Assembly (NCBI RefSeq): GCF_031932625.1
Contig: NZ_JAVSCK010000002.1
Location: forward strand, 744,001-808,000
DNA: 64,000 nucleotides
DNA from: Hwangdonia seohaensis
Lineage (GTDB): Bacteria > Bacteroidota > Bacteroidia > Flavobacteriales > Flavobacteriaceae
Reading direction: 5' to 3'
This document shows positions 1 through 8,717 of this stretch, one piece after another. The notes beneath the pieces were generated by a model. The model saw nothing but the letters and a program-made list of their open reading frames with translations. It did no database searches and was not told the origin of the DNA. Made by a program: the position numbers and the translations under genes. Position 1 is the first letter of the stretch. Each line of letters begins with the position of its first letter.

Positions 1-548
1 TATGGCACTAATGTTAAATGAATAACAATACCGTTGTTATCGCCTAAATCCCAGCGTAATTGACGCACCGCCTCAATGTATGGTAAGGATTCTATATCAC
101 CGACCGTTCCGCCAATTTCTGTAATTACAATATCGTAATCGCCGGAGTTCCCTAAAAGTTGTACGCGGTGTTTTATCTCGTCTGTAATATGAGGAACAAC
201 CTGTACCGTTTTTCCTAAAAATTCGCCTCTGCGTTCTTTTTGAATCACACTTTGGTAAATTCTGCCCGTAGTCACATTATTGGCTTGACTTGTTGGTACG
301 TTTAAAAAACGCTCGTAGTGTCCCAAATCCAAATCTGTTTCCGCACCGTCTTCGGTTACGTAGCATTCTCCGTGCTCGTAAGGATTTAAAGTTCCAGGAT
401 CGACATTAATGTATGGGTCTAGTTTTTGAATGGCTACCCTATATCCTTGTGCTTGTAATAGTTTAGCCAAAGATGCAGCAATTATGCCTTTTCCAAGAGA
501 TGATGTAACACCACCGGTAACGAATATGTATTTTGTTGTAGTTGTCAT
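1..548 (-). CDS. pyrG: CTP synthase, N-terminal part (cut by window edge)
   Basis: The first 182 codons read MTTTTKYIFVTGGVTSSLGK and continue through IQKLDPYINVDPGTLNP, EDGAETDLDLGHYERF and ITEIGGTVGDIES. These are hallmark segments of the CTP synthase synthetase domain (ATP/UTP site). The family makes CTP from UTP, ATP and glutamine in the cytosol. The C-terminal glutaminase half lies outside the window. ATG is at 546-548 on the minus strand. It is not obviously in an operon with the regulator upstream, because a terminator lies between them at 854-880. Identification is firm. Confidence 0.97.
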   Translation of the reverse strand, partial: MTTTTKYIFVTGGVTSSLGKGIIAASLAKLLQAQGYRVAIQKLDPYINVDPGTLNPYEHGECYVTEDGAETDLDLGHYERFLNVPTSQANNVTTGRIYQSVIQKERRGEFLGKTVQVVPHITDEIKHRVQLLGNSGDYDIVITEIGGTVGDIESLPYIEAVRQLRWDLGDNNGIVIHLTLVP

Positions 549-852
549 GTTGCGCTTATAAACGCAGGCAAATTTACAAAATTAAAATAGTTATTGGCGA
601 ATTGTTTTTTAGTTATTTAAAGGGTAGTTGTTAACAATATGTTTCAAGTTCTTTTTAGGTAAATCTTCATGCCTTAATTGGGAAAAAATTGCATTTTCAT
701 TTTAACAGATAGCCATACTTCAACTTACTTCTGCCCCACTCAGCGCAAGTGCCTCAGTGAAAGTTACCTTTGTTCGCGCTATGGTCAAAAAAAAAGATAT
801 AGTGGAAAGCTCCGATCCGACAGTTATCGGAATCGGCAAAACGCCCAAAACA
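549..852. other. Intergenic stretch, no gene recognised
   Basis: This stretch lies between the pyrG start and the terminator of the response-regulator gene. An open frame at 678-890 has no recognisable protein features and runs into the terminator, so I do not call it. The part around 770-840 (cgctatggtc, a poly-A run, gatatagtggaaagctcc) resembles one arm of the dispersed stem-loop element seen more completely at 40271-40362. Any pyrG promoter should lie at about 550-650; no clean TAnnTTTG box was seen. Confidence 0.5.
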
Positions 853-880
853 AAAAAATCCAGCATAAAGCTGGATTTTT
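853..880 (-). terminator. Rho-independent terminator after the response regulator
   Basis: An 11-bp perfect stem (aaaatccagc-type arm 854-864, arm 870-880) with a 5-nt loop is flanked by A and T runs, so it could work in both directions. It sits 20 bases past the stop codon of the response regulator gene on the minus strand. Confidence 0.8.
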
Positions 881-902
881 AATATCTTAAAATTTAGAAT
901 TG

Positions 903-1607
903 TTAACTGTTCACGACCAATCTAAAACCTTCTCCGTGAATGTTAAGGATTTCTACTTTATCGTCTAGCTTTAAATACTTACGCAGTTTTGCAATATAAA
1001 CATCCATACTACGCGAAGTAAAGTAATTATCGTCGCGCCAAATTTTGGTAAGTGCTAATTCCCGTGGCATCAAATCGTTTTCGTGTAAGGCCAATAAACG
1101 CAACAACTCATTTTCTTTCGGTGACAATTTAATGGGATCGCCGCCATTATAGCGTAAAAAGCGCAATTTGGAATTTAAGTCGAAACCTCCAATTTTAAAC
1201 TCAAATTGCTTGCTATCCGAAATGGTTTCGGTGGCTTTGCGCTGCATGATCGCTTTAATTTTCATTAAAAGCACTTCGCTGTCAAAAGGTTTGTTTAAAT
1301 AATCGTCTGCCCCAACTTTATAGCCTTTTAAAACGTCTTCTTTCATGGCCTTTGCGGTTAGGAAAACTATAGGAACATCGGTGTTTTTTTCTCGAATTTC
1401 CTTGGCTAATGTAAAGCCATCTTTATAAGGCATCATAACGTCGAGAATGCACAAATCGAAATCGTCTTTTTTGAACTTCTCGAAGCCTTCCATACCGTTT
1501 TTGGCATGAACCACGTCGTAATCATTCATCATTAAATAATCCTTAAGAACGGTACCGAAATTTGGATCGTCCTCTACTAATAAAATTCTCTTTTTTTGCT
1601 CTTCCAT
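903..1607 (-). CDS. OmpR-family response regulator (RprY-like)
   Basis: 234 aa, full length for the family. An N-terminal receiver domain (about 6-120) has the acidic pocket E12-D13-D14, phospho-acceptor D56 in CILDVMMP, T84 and K106 (NKPF). A C-terminal winged-helix DNA-binding domain (about 135-232) carries the SPKENELL and RSMDVYIAKLRKYL segments. Its start lies 2 nt after the sensor kinase stop, so the two are co-transcribed as a two-component system. It is most like the RprY regulators of Bacteroidota, linked there to stress responses. Its target genes cannot be read from sequence, but see the GTTAA clusters at 3185-3258 and 33322-33407. Confidence 0.92.
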   Translation of the reverse strand: MEEQKKRILLVEDDPNFGTVLKDYLMMNDYDVVHAKNGMEGFEKFKKDDFDLCILDVMMPYKDGFTLAKEIREKNTDVPIVFLTAKAMKEDVLKGYKVGADDYLNKPFDSEVLLMKIKAIMQRKATETISDSKQFEFKIGGFDLNSKLRFLRYNGGDPIKLSPKENELLRLLALHENDLMPRELALTKIWRDDNYFTSRSMDVYIAKLRKYLKLDDKVEILNIHGEGFRLVVNS

Positions 1608-1609
1608 GT

Positions 1610-3184
1610 TTATGTTATTATAGGTAGCTTTATTATAAATGTGCTTCCTTTTCCTTTTTCACTTTCAACCGTTACATAACCTTGATGGTCGTCTACGATA
1701 CGTTTTACATAAGCCAAACCTAGTCCGTGACCTTTAACGTTATGTATATTTCCGGTGTGCTCTCTATAAAATTTTTCGAACACACGTTTTAAGGCAGCTT
1801 TACCCATGCCGCTACCATAGTCTTTTATTTTCAATAAAATATTGGTTCCAATATTTTCTGTATATACTTCAATTTTCAATTTTCCCGGAGAATACTTAAT
1901 GGCATTATCCAGTATGTTTACTATAACATTGGTAAAGTGCATTTCGCTTGCCAAAACCGATGATTTTTCGGCATCAAAATGCGTGGTAATCGTTCCGTTT
2001 CTATCCTCAATTAAAAGTTGCACATGCGTTATGGCATCTTCTATTAAGTCGTGCAACTCCACTCTATCCTTACTAATATTAAGTTCGTTTTTTTCTAGTT
2101 TAGATATCCTTAAAACGTTTTCAACTTGCGCATGCATACGTTTATTTTCTTCTTTTATCATATTAAGATAACGAATAACTTTCTCTTTATCGTCAATAAT
2201 CTTAGGATTCTTTATAGAATCCAATGCCAAATTAATAGTTGCTATTGGCGTTTTAAACTCATGCGTCATATTGTTTATAAAATCCGTTTTAATTTCGGAT
2301 ATTTTACGCTGCTTAACCAATTGGTACAAGGCGCTTGAATAGGCCAAAATAATAATGGACGTGAAAATTATCGATAAAAATATCATGCCCATAATTGATG
2401 ATAAAATAAACTTTCTATCATTTGGAAAGTTCACTAAAAGCTTATAGCTGCTTCGATTGTTCTCATCATAAAAAATAGGCACACCAAATGTTGATGCTTC
2501 GAATCCCTCAAAGTTATCACTGTGTATTTTTGTAGCTAAACCGTTGCTATAAATGGCAAACTCGTAATCAATATCAATATTGTCTACTTTTAACCTGTCT
2601 GATAACAATTTATCAATTTCTTCATTTGAAATCCTTTTATGTACGGGTATCGTTTTTCTGTAAGCTTTAAAGTTTTTATCAAAATAGTTTTTTTCGGCCT
2701 CTTTTAAATGACCACTATTAATGATGTTTAAAATTGGACTTGGGGAAATATCTTTTTCAGAAAAATCAGTATCATTATAAACTTCAATTCTTGAGCTACC
2801 AATAATATTTTTAATATTAATACTATCTAAACCAATGTCAAAGAGCGATGAAGACAGTTTATAGTTCTCTTCTAAAACCCCACTTCTGTAAATAAGTGTT
2901 TCTTTTGTATTGTTGTTTTGTTGATAGATAAACAATTGAGAAACCGCTGCTGAATCGCTTCTTTTCTCTTTATCTAACTTTTGGTATTTTTCAAAATAAG
3001 TATCAAGCTCGTTCTTTTCTATTTTATTGGAAACGGCATATAATGCGTTTGTAACACTAGATTTAAAACGTTTTTTCTCGTTATTTACTGAGTCTTTTAT
3101 ATAATAAGCTTGTACGAATATGATACCAATAAGTGACATACTCATTAAAAGTACCAACAGGATGAATATCTTTTTGCTCATCAT
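1610..3184 (-). CDS. Membrane sensor histidine kinase (RprX-like)
   Basis: 524 aa. Membrane segments at about 5-27 and 258-282 bracket a ~230-residue periplasmic sensor domain with no recognisable fold. They are followed by a HisKA domain with phospho-acceptor H308 (MTHEFKTP). The HATPase domain has an N-box (N427, LDNAIKYSP), G1 (KDYGSGMG), F-box (FEKFYREH) and G2 (GHGLGLAYV). It should autophosphorylate and pass phosphate to D56 of the adjacent regulator. No HAMP domain is evident. The start is the first of two consecutive ATG codons. Confidence 0.93.
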   Translation of the reverse strand: MMSKKIFILLVLLMSMSLIGIIFVQAYYIKDSVNNEKKRFKSSVTNALYAVSNKIEKNELDTYFEKYQKLDKEKRSDSAAVSQLFIYQQNNNTKETLIYRSGVLEENYKLSSSLFDIGLDSINIKNIIGSSRIEVYNDTDFSEKDISPSPILNIINSGHLKEAEKNYFDKNFKAYRKTIPVHKRISNEEIDKLLSDRLKVDNIDIDYEFAIYSNGLATKIHSDNFEGFEASTFGVPIFYDENNRSSYKLLVNFPNDRKFILSSIMGMIFLSIIFTSIIILAYSSALYQLVKQRKISEIKTDFINNMTHEFKTPIATINLALDSIKNPKIIDDKEKVIRYLNMIKEENKRMHAQVENVLRISKLEKNELNISKDRVELHDLIEDAITHVQLLIEDRNGTITTHFDAEKSSVLASEMHFTNVIVNILDNAIKYSPGKLKIEVYTENIGTNILLKIKDYGSGMGKAALKRVFEKFYREHTGNIHNVKGHGLGLAYVKRIVDDHQGYVTVESEKGKGSTFIIKLPIIT

Positions 3185-3258
3185 TCAAAATTAACATTTT
3201 AACATTTAATGCTCTTATCATTTAACCTTACATTAACAAAAATGTTAAAATTTAATGA
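3185..3258 (-). promoter_or_regulatory. Leader of the two-component pair with repeated GTTAA motifs
   Basis: The 74-nt gap between coaE and the kinase holds TTAAC (GTTAA on the coding strand) at 3191, 3199, 3222 and 3233, plus an inverted copy at 3244-3248. The last pair forms a TTAAC-N6-GTTAA palindrome. The 11- and 23-nt intervals put sites near the same DNA face. This looks like binding sites for a regulator, perhaps autoregulation by the adjacent RprY-like protein. Inference only; the region is AT-rich and chance matches are possible. Confidence 0.35.
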
Positions 3259-3846
3259 TTATTTACGTTTTTTTAGAATTTGTTCGTGGATTTTAAGCAC
3301 CTGTTTTTCAGTGTCTTCGAGCGCGATATTGCTGATAACAAAATCGGAGTGTTTTACTTTATCTTCGTCGCTCCATTGATTTTTCATAATGGCTTCAATT
3401 TTACGCTTTGTCGTTTGATCACGCTTTAGCAAACGCTCAAATCTTAATTCTAAAGGCGCGGTGACCGTGATAACCAAATCACAATGTTTGTGGCCACCAT
3501 TTTCAAACAAAATGGCGACTTCTTTTATAACATAGGGCGCATCTTGTTTTAATGCCCATTTTGTAAAATGTTTAGCGACTCTGGGATGAACAATAGCATT
3601 CATTTTTTCCAGATAACTATTGTCGTTAAAAATAATATCAGCTATAAACGGCTTGTTTAATGCATTGTTAACATAGGCTTTATCACCAAAAAGCTGAATA
3701 AGTTTACGCTTAATAACCTTAGATTTAAGCATTAACTTTTTAGCCTCTTCATCAGCGATATAAACCGGTACGCCTAAAGCCATAAACGCCTTGGCTACCG
3801 TTGTTTTGCCACTGCCTATGCCACCTGTGAGTCCTACTATCGTCAT
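3259..3846 (-). CDS. coaE: Dephospho-CoA kinase
   Basis: 195 aa, usual length. It catalyses the last step of coenzyme A synthesis, phosphorylating the 3'-OH of dephospho-CoA. The P-loop GGIGSGKT is at residues 8-15, followed by the family segments VPVYIADEEAKKL and LVITVTAPLELRFERLLKRD. Its ATG overlaps the stop of the YbbR-domain gene by 4 nt (ATGA), which implies translational coupling. coaBC of the same pathway lies 6 kb away at 9739. Confidence 0.95.
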   Translation of the reverse strand: MTIVGLTGGIGSGKTTVAKAFMALGVPVYIADEEAKKLMLKSKVIKRKLIQLFGDKAYVNNALNKPFIADIIFNDNSYLEKMNAIVHPRVAKHFTKWALKQDAPYVIKEVAILFENGGHKHCDLVITVTAPLELRFERLLKRDQTTKRKIEAIMKNQWSDEDKVKHSDFVISNIALEDTEKQVLKIHEQILKKRK

Positions 3847-4808
3847 TCTATTATTATAAATTCAATGTGTTGTTGGTTAATTTTTGCGCGTTTTACCGTT
3901 TCTGGGAATTTTGTTAATTCGGGCAATAAAAAAGACTGGTTACCTGTGGTTTTGCTAAAATCGCACTCTACCCTAAAGTCTTTTGCACTAATGGTTTTAA
4001 AATTATTTAAACTGGTATAATAGGTAACGTTTACCGTTTTAGGAAAGTATTTAATGGTTTTATTGTTAGGAATATTTTTTATGTTTATGGGCAATTTTAG
4101 TGTGCCTTCGGTAAACTTTTCAACAGTTGCCGTTAAACTTACCGTTTTATCGGAAAATGTTAAATCTTTGCTGTTTTTGGGTAATTGTAATGAGATGACT
4201 TTATTTACATCCGATTTCACATCGTTCAATTTAATAGACTCGGTTTCAACGCTGTGCACTTGGGACACCAAAACATTTGGGCCAATAACCTTTATGGAAT
4301 CGGGTGTGATTTTAAAAGGTTTGGAAACATCAAACCCCTGGCTGAAATTTATGTCGTCATTTAAAATTACAGGTACTTTTTTTACCAAATTCACATCAAA
4401 CCGAAACCGTAATGTGTCGGGAGAAATATTTAGCAATTCAACTTGTTTTCCAAACTGCGTACTGGCCAGTAAATAGGCCTTGGATTTGCTCCAAACAAAA
4501 GTGGAATCTATTTTATCGACATCCTTAACAAAATCAATCGCAATTTTGGGCTTATTAAAATAGTAAGTGAGCCATTTAAACCCGTGGGTTTTAAGCGTTA
4601 TATTTAGCTTTGCGCTGGAATCGTTTAAAATAATGTTTTCTTGTGGCACATTAATTTTATCAATATTAAAAACAACTGTATTTGTATATTCCTTTGATAA
4701 TTTTGTAAGGATAAGGATGATAAATGCAAAAAATAGAAACAAAAAAAACACATTGATTTTTCTGGTTTTAATTGATGTTTTAATATCTGATTTTATTTTT
4801 TTTATCAT
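3843..4808 (-). CDS. YbbR-domain protein, membrane-anchored (CdaR-like)
   Basis: 321 aa with one N-terminal membrane segment (about 19-36). The rest is a beta-rich extracytoplasmic region containing YbbR-like repeats (for example IKVIGPNVLVSQVHSVETE and KTVSLTATV). In Firmicutes YbbR/CdaR regulates the diadenylate cyclase CdaA, but no cyclase gene is present here. Instead it lies between a glycosyltransferase and coaE, with ATGA overlaps on both sides. Family assignment is good; the role in Bacteroidota is unknown. Confidence 0.8.
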   Translation of the reverse strand: MIKKIKSDIKTSIKTRKINVFFLFLFFAFIILILTKLSKEYTNTVVFNIDKINVPQENIILNDSSAKLNITLKTHGFKWLTYYFNKPKIAIDFVKDVDKIDSTFVWSKSKAYLLASTQFGKQVELLNISPDTLRFRFDVNLVKKVPVILNDDINFSQGFDVSKPFKITPDSIKVIGPNVLVSQVHSVETESIKLNDVKSDVNKVISLQLPKNSKDLTFSDKTVSLTATVEKFTEGTLKLPINIKNIPNNKTIKYFPKTVNVTYYTSLNNFKTISAKDFRVECDFSKTTGNQSFLLPELTKFPETVKRAKINQQHIEFIIIE

Positions 4809-5812
4809 TTTGATTTAAAGAATATTTCCGGAAAATGCGTTTCGGGTTCTTTTTTTAAAATTCCGATAGCCATTGTGGATTTTAAAAAACCGTAACCATA
4901 TCCAAAAAACTGAACTCCAATTGCCATTAAAGATAATACCGAAACACCAATACTTTTAGTGGTTAACAAAGCGGTTAAAAACGCCAATGCAAAATACAAC
5001 ATATAGCCAATTATTGCCCATTTTACACCAAGAAAAAGCATGATTAGCGACACTAAAAACCCCACGCAAAACAAGGTTGGAAACCAATAGGTTATTTTTT
5101 TTGTTGAAGGATGCCATACATTTAAAATAGGGCGAACCAACCCAAATTTATACACTTGTTTATAAAACTTGCGCCAAGAAATCCGGCGTTTATGATACAC
5201 AAAAGCCTCTGGAATTAGTTTGGTTTTAAAACCCAATTGCCATAAACGAATAGACAAATCGGGGTCTTCTCCCGGGTGAATACGCCCGAAACCTTTAGAG
5301 GCTAAAAAGGCTTCTTTCGAAATGCCCATATTAAAACTTCGAGGTTGAAAGGTATCCACACTTTTTTTATGCCCCCGAATGCCTCCGGTTGTAATAAACG
5401 ACGTCATTGAAAAATTAATGGCTTTTTGTAAATCTGTAAACGATTTGTGGGCCGCATCAGGTCCGCCAAAACAATCTACATAATTGGTTTTTAGGCTTTT
5501 TTCAACTTCGTTTAAATAATTACTGGGCAGAATACAATCGGAATCCAAAATAATAAAGTAGTTGCCTTTGGCTTTTTGCATACCGAAATTTCGCGAATCC
5601 CCCGGACCGGAATTTTCCTTAAAGAAATAAGAAATATCCAGTTTGTCTTTATAACTATCAACTATCGCTTTCGATGAGATATTTGAGCCATCTTCTACAA
5701 TAACTATTTCGTATTTAGTCATGGTATCCAACCCAACAAAACTTTGTAAAAGCTCGTCTGTTTCGTCGGGGCGGTTATAAACCGGAATGATAAATGAAAA
5801 CTTTAATGGCAT
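4805..5812 (-). CDS. Family 2 glycosyltransferase with C-terminal membrane segments
   Basis: 335 aa. The GT-A fold begins with FIIPVYNRPDETDELLQSF. The nucleotide-sugar site is suggested by VIVEDGS (38-43) and the metal-binding LDSDC (89-93). Later GEDPDLSIRLWQLGFK matches the ED acceptor/catalytic region of GT2 enzymes. Two or three hydrophobic segments lie at about 240-305. It probably transfers sugar to a lipid-linked or envelope glycan at the inner membrane. Donor and acceptor cannot be told. It is the first gene of the overlapping run with the YbbR protein and coaE. Confidence 0.88.
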   Translation of the reverse strand: MPLKFSFIIPVYNRPDETDELLQSFVGLDTMTKYEIVIVEDGSNISSKAIVDSYKDKLDISYFFKENSGPGDSRNFGMQKAKGNYFIILDSDCILPSNYLNEVEKSLKTNYVDCFGGPDAAHKSFTDLQKAINFSMTSFITTGGIRGHKKSVDTFQPRSFNMGISKEAFLASKGFGRIHPGEDPDLSIRLWQLGFKTKLIPEAFVYHKRRISWRKFYKQVYKFGLVRPILNVWHPSTKKITYWFPTLFCVGFLVSLIMLFLGVKWAIIGYMLYFALAFLTALLTTKSIGVSVLSLMAIGVQFFGYGYGFLKSTMAIGILKKEPETHFPEIFFKSK

Positions 5813-6070
5813 AGCACAAATGTAATTAATCCTATTACAATAATTGGCAAACTTACTGTTGCTTTTGGACCATTATTGTTTTTAGCGGATAAGCGCGGGA
5901 GCGATAGTAGTGATTAGCTTTTGTAAAACTTCCATTTAAGGTTTTACAAAACTAGTAACGGATAGCGCGGTTTTTAAATAGTTCTAAACTGCCTAACAGC
6001 CCACCGGCTGTTCTCCTTTTAATTTCAAATTTAAAAACCCGCCATAAAAATAAATGATAGTTCAATAAAA
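5813..6070. repeat. Intergenic region with a dispersed stem-loop element
   Basis: No gene is visible between the glycosyltransferase start and fabI. An element at about 5881-5975 has an 11-bp perfect stem (5919-5929 with 5941-5951, ttttgtaaaac arm) flanked by GC-richer arms that are roughly mirror images (agcgcgggagcgatagtag and agtaacggatagcgcgg). Its plan matches the element at 40271-40362. Such elements are scattered in flavobacterial intergenic DNA; function unknown. Confidence 0.55.
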
Positions 6071-6103
6071 AGACCTGTCAGGTTTTAGAAACCTGACAGG
6101 TCT
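6071..6103 (-). terminator. Long perfect hairpin, probable terminator after fabI
   Basis: A 15-bp perfect stem (6071-6085 with 6089-6103; arm agacctgtcaggttt) with a 3-nt loop sits 20 nt past the fabI stop codon. The acctgacaggt core is a sequence often seen at gene ends in flavobacteria, so it is probably both a terminator and a dispersed repeat. The T run is short in both directions. Confidence 0.65.
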
Positions 6104-6123
6104 AAACCTTATTTAATACGATT

Positions 6124-6939
6124 TTATTCTTTTGTAAAAGCTTCCATAACGGCATCGCTGACGCCCATGTTACTGAAACCGCCGTCGTTATAAAGGTTTT
6201 GCAGGGTGACGCGTCTGGTTAAATCGCTGAACAACGACACGGTGTAGTTGGCACAATCCAACGCCGTGGCGTTACCGAGTGGCGACATTTTATCGGCGTA
6301 GGCTATAAAGCCATCGAATCCTTTTACGCCACTGCCCGCCGTGGTTGGTGTTGGCGACTGCGAAATGGTATTGACCCGCACTTTTTTATCACGTCCAAAA
6401 AAGTAGCCAAAACTACGTGCCACACTTTCTAAATAGGCTTTGTTGTCTGCCATATCGTTATAGTCTGGAAACACGCGTTGTGCCGCCATATAGGTTAATG
6501 CCACGATACTGCCCCACTCGTTCATGGCATCGGCTTTGTACAGCGTTTGCATAACTTTGTGGAAAGACATGGCCGAAACATCGGTGCCTTTTTGGGTCCA
6601 AGCATAGTTTTGATCGGTATAGTGTTTCCCTTTTCTAACGTTGATGGACATGCCAATGGAATGCAAAACAAAATCGATTTTGCCGCCAAGAATTTCCATG
6701 GATTGCTCTACCAATTGCTGTAAATCTTCTTCGGAAGTGGCATCGGCAGGAATAATTTGAGAACCCGTTTTTTCCGCGAGTTCATTAATTTGCCCCATGC
6801 GCATCGCAACCGGTGCGTTGGTTAATACAAATTGTCCGCCTTCTTCATGAACGCGTTCTGCAGTTTTCCAAGCAATTGAGTTTTCATCTAATGCGCCAAA
6901 AATAATTCCTTTTTTCCCTTTAAGTAAATTATATGCCAT
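6124..6939 (-). CDS. fabI: Enoyl-[acyl-carrier-protein] reductase (NADH)
   Basis: 271 aa SDR-fold enzyme doing the last reduction in each cycle of fatty acid elongation. The N-terminal GIIFGALDENSIAWK is the FabI cofactor loop. The catalytic pair Y160 and K167 (YNDMADNK) and Y150 are present, and the SQSPTPTTAGSGVKGF substrate loop follows. It is monocistronic by appearance: a hairpin follows it, and an 83-nt gap with a TATCTTTG box separates it from recN. It is the classic triclosan target family. Confidence 0.96.
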   Translation of the reverse strand: MAYNLLKGKKGIIFGALDENSIAWKTAERVHEEGGQFVLTNAPVAMRMGQINELAEKTGSQIIPADATSEEDLQQLVEQSMEILGGKIDFVLHSIGMSINVRKGKHYTDQNYAWTQKGTDVSAMSFHKVMQTLYKADAMNEWGSIVALTYMAAQRVFPDYNDMADNKAYLESVARSFGYFFGRDKKVRVNTISQSPTPTTAGSGVKGFDGFIAYADKMSPLGNATALDCANYTVSLFSDLTRRVTLQNLYNDGGFSNMGVSDAVMEAFTKE

Positions 6940-6997
6940 GTGTTGTTTTTTTAGTGTTTTAGTTGTTTTATGACTTAGTTGTGATTATCAGTTTATC

Positions 6998-7005
6998 CAA
7001 AGATA
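6998..7005 (-). promoter_or_regulatory. Possible fabI promoter, -7 box TATCTTTG
   Basis: TATCTTTG fits the Bacteroidota TAnnTTTG box and lies about 60 nt upstream of the fabI ATG on the minus strand. I could not find a clear TTG box at the expected distance upstream, so support is partial. Confidence 0.3.
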
Positions 7006-7022
7006 AAAAAACTTTTATCTTT

Positions 7023-8675
7023 TTAATTTAGTAATTCTTTGGCGTGTGCAATAGCCGATGACGACATTTCCACGCCACCCAACATTTGTGCAATTTCAAC
7101 AATGCGCTCGTCGTGGTTTAGTTTTACCAAATTGGTTTGAGTTACATTGTCAACATCTTCTTTAAACACTTTATAATGCGAATGCCCTTTGGCCGCAATT
7201 TGAGGTAAATGTGTAATGGAGAACACTTGCATAGTTTTGCTCATTTGCAACATAATATCGCCCATTTTATTTGAAATTTCACCAGAAACTCCGGTATCGA
7301 TTTCATCGAACATAATGGTTGGCAACTGAATATAATTGGACAACACCGATTTAATGGCGAGCATAATTCTTGATAATTCACCGCCAGATGCTGCCTTTTT
7401 TAGCGTATTGAAACTACCGCCTTTATTTGCCGAAAACAAAAATGACAGTTCGTCCTGTCCGTTTGCAAAAAATTGTTCGCTGGACAAAACCTCAATTTTA
7501 AACTGGGCATTGGGCATACCCAAACTCGCCAAAATCGCTTCCAATTGTTGTTTTAATTGTGAAATAACCTCGGAGCGTTTATTGCTTATTTTTTTCGAAA
7601 TGGTTTTTAGTTGATTGGTTTTAGCTTGTATTTCCGATTGTTTTTTAGCAATGGTCGCATCTAAATTTTCGGTAACGACTACTTTGTCTTCTAATTCGTT
7701 TTTAATTTTTATTAATTCCAAAACATCGCTAGCCACATGCTTTTGCATTAAATTATGCAGGGTTTTTAATTTTGAATTAACCTCTTCCAACCTATTTGGA
7801 TCGGCTTCCAAACCATCTTGCAACACATCAATTTCGCTAAAAACATCGTCTAAATCTATTAAACTGCTATTCACCCTATTGAATAAATCTTCGTATTTTG
7901 AAGAGAATCCCGCAATGTTTTTAAGGTTGTTTTTTATGGTGGTAAGCGTGGTTAAAACCCCTATTTGCTCGTCGCTTAACAACTGGTAAGACGCTGAGAG
8001 CTTTTCCTTTATGCCTTCAATATTATTTAAGGTTTCGTATTCTTCTTCAAGTGTTTGCTGTTCGCCTTCAATTATATTGGCCTCTATCAACTCGTTTAAC
8101 AAAAAGGTGTTGTAGTCGTGTTCTTTAATCGCTTCCGCTTGAAAAGTGAGCAACGCTTGCAATTCCTTTTGAAGTTTTTTATAGGCTTTTAATTCTGAAG
8201 TATAACTTTGCAATAATTCATCATTGTTAGCCAAAGCATCGATAATTTGAAACTGAAAATCGTTACTTGTTAATTGCTGGGTTTGATGCTGAGAATGTAT
8301 ATCGATTAATCGCTCGCCCAAAAGCTGTAAACTATTTAAATTTACGGGAGAATCGTTAACAAATGCCCTGGATTTTCCTGAAGGTAAAATTTCGCGCCGG
8401 ATGATGGTTTGGGCTTCGTAATCAAAATCCTCTGCTTCAAAAAGTGATTTTAAATTATAGTTGGATACCTCAAATACGGCTTCGATAATACATTTTTTTG
8501 ATGCATCTTTTAAAGTGCTTAAATCGGCACGTTTACCCAAAATTAAAGATAATCCGCCCAATAAAATGGATTTACCGGCACCGGTTTCGCCAGTAATAAT
8601 GGATAATCCGTTATTAAAATTGACTTGAAGGCTATCAATTAAAGCGTAGTTTTTTATAGAAAGTGAGGTTAGCAT
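7023..8675 (-). CDS. recN: DNA repair protein RecN
   Basis: 550 aa SMC-like ATPase of double-strand break repair. Walker A GETGAGKS is at 29-36. Long coiled-coil arms run at about 150-380. The C-terminal ATPase half carries the signature SGGELSRIMLAIK and Walker B TIMFDEIDTGVSG, followed by the H-loop region ITHLPQIAAK. The length is typical. Its start codon directly abuts an imperfect heptad repeat (8676-8717), an unusual ribosome-binding-site context. Confidence 0.96.
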   Translation of the reverse strand: MLTSLSIKNYALIDSLQVNFNNGLSIITGETGAGKSILLGGLSLILGKRADLSTLKDASKKCIIEAVFEVSNYNLKSLFEAEDFDYEAQTIIRREILPSGKSRAFVNDSPVNLNSLQLLGERLIDIHSQHQTQQLTSNDFQFQIIDALANNDELLQSYTSELKAYKKLQKELQALLTFQAEAIKEHDYNTFLLNELIEANIIEGEQQTLEEEYETLNNIEGIKEKLSASYQLLSDEQIGVLTTLTTIKNNLKNIAGFSSKYEDLFNRVNSSLIDLDDVFSEIDVLQDGLEADPNRLEEVNSKLKTLHNLMQKHVASDVLELIKIKNELEDKVVVTENLDATIAKKQSEIQAKTNQLKTISKKISNKRSEVISQLKQQLEAILASLGMPNAQFKIEVLSSEQFFANGQDELSFLFSANKGGSFNTLKKAASGGELSRIMLAIKSVLSNYIQLPTIMFDEIDTGVSGEISNKMGDIMLQMSKTMQVFSITHLPQIAAKGHSHYKVFKEDVDNVTQTNLVKLNHDERIVEIAQMLGGVEMSSSAIAHAKELLN

Positions 8676-8717
8676 GTTTCGTTGGCAGTATTCGGTTTTC
8701 AGTTGGCAGTATTCAAC
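8676..8717 (-). repeat. Imperfect heptad repeat abutting the recN start
   Basis: On the coding strand the bases run actgcca actgaaa accgaat actgcca acgaaac and then the recN ATG. These are consecutive 7-nt words beginning AC. The 12-mer at 8701-8712 (agttggcagtat) recurs inverted at 20399-20410 between prmC and ligA. The remaining gap to 8858 holds nothing recognisable. Confidence 0.6.

Noticed and set aside
678..890. 70-codon open frame
   Set aside because: It runs through a repeat-like stretch and into a terminator, with no protein family features; its composition looks non-coding.
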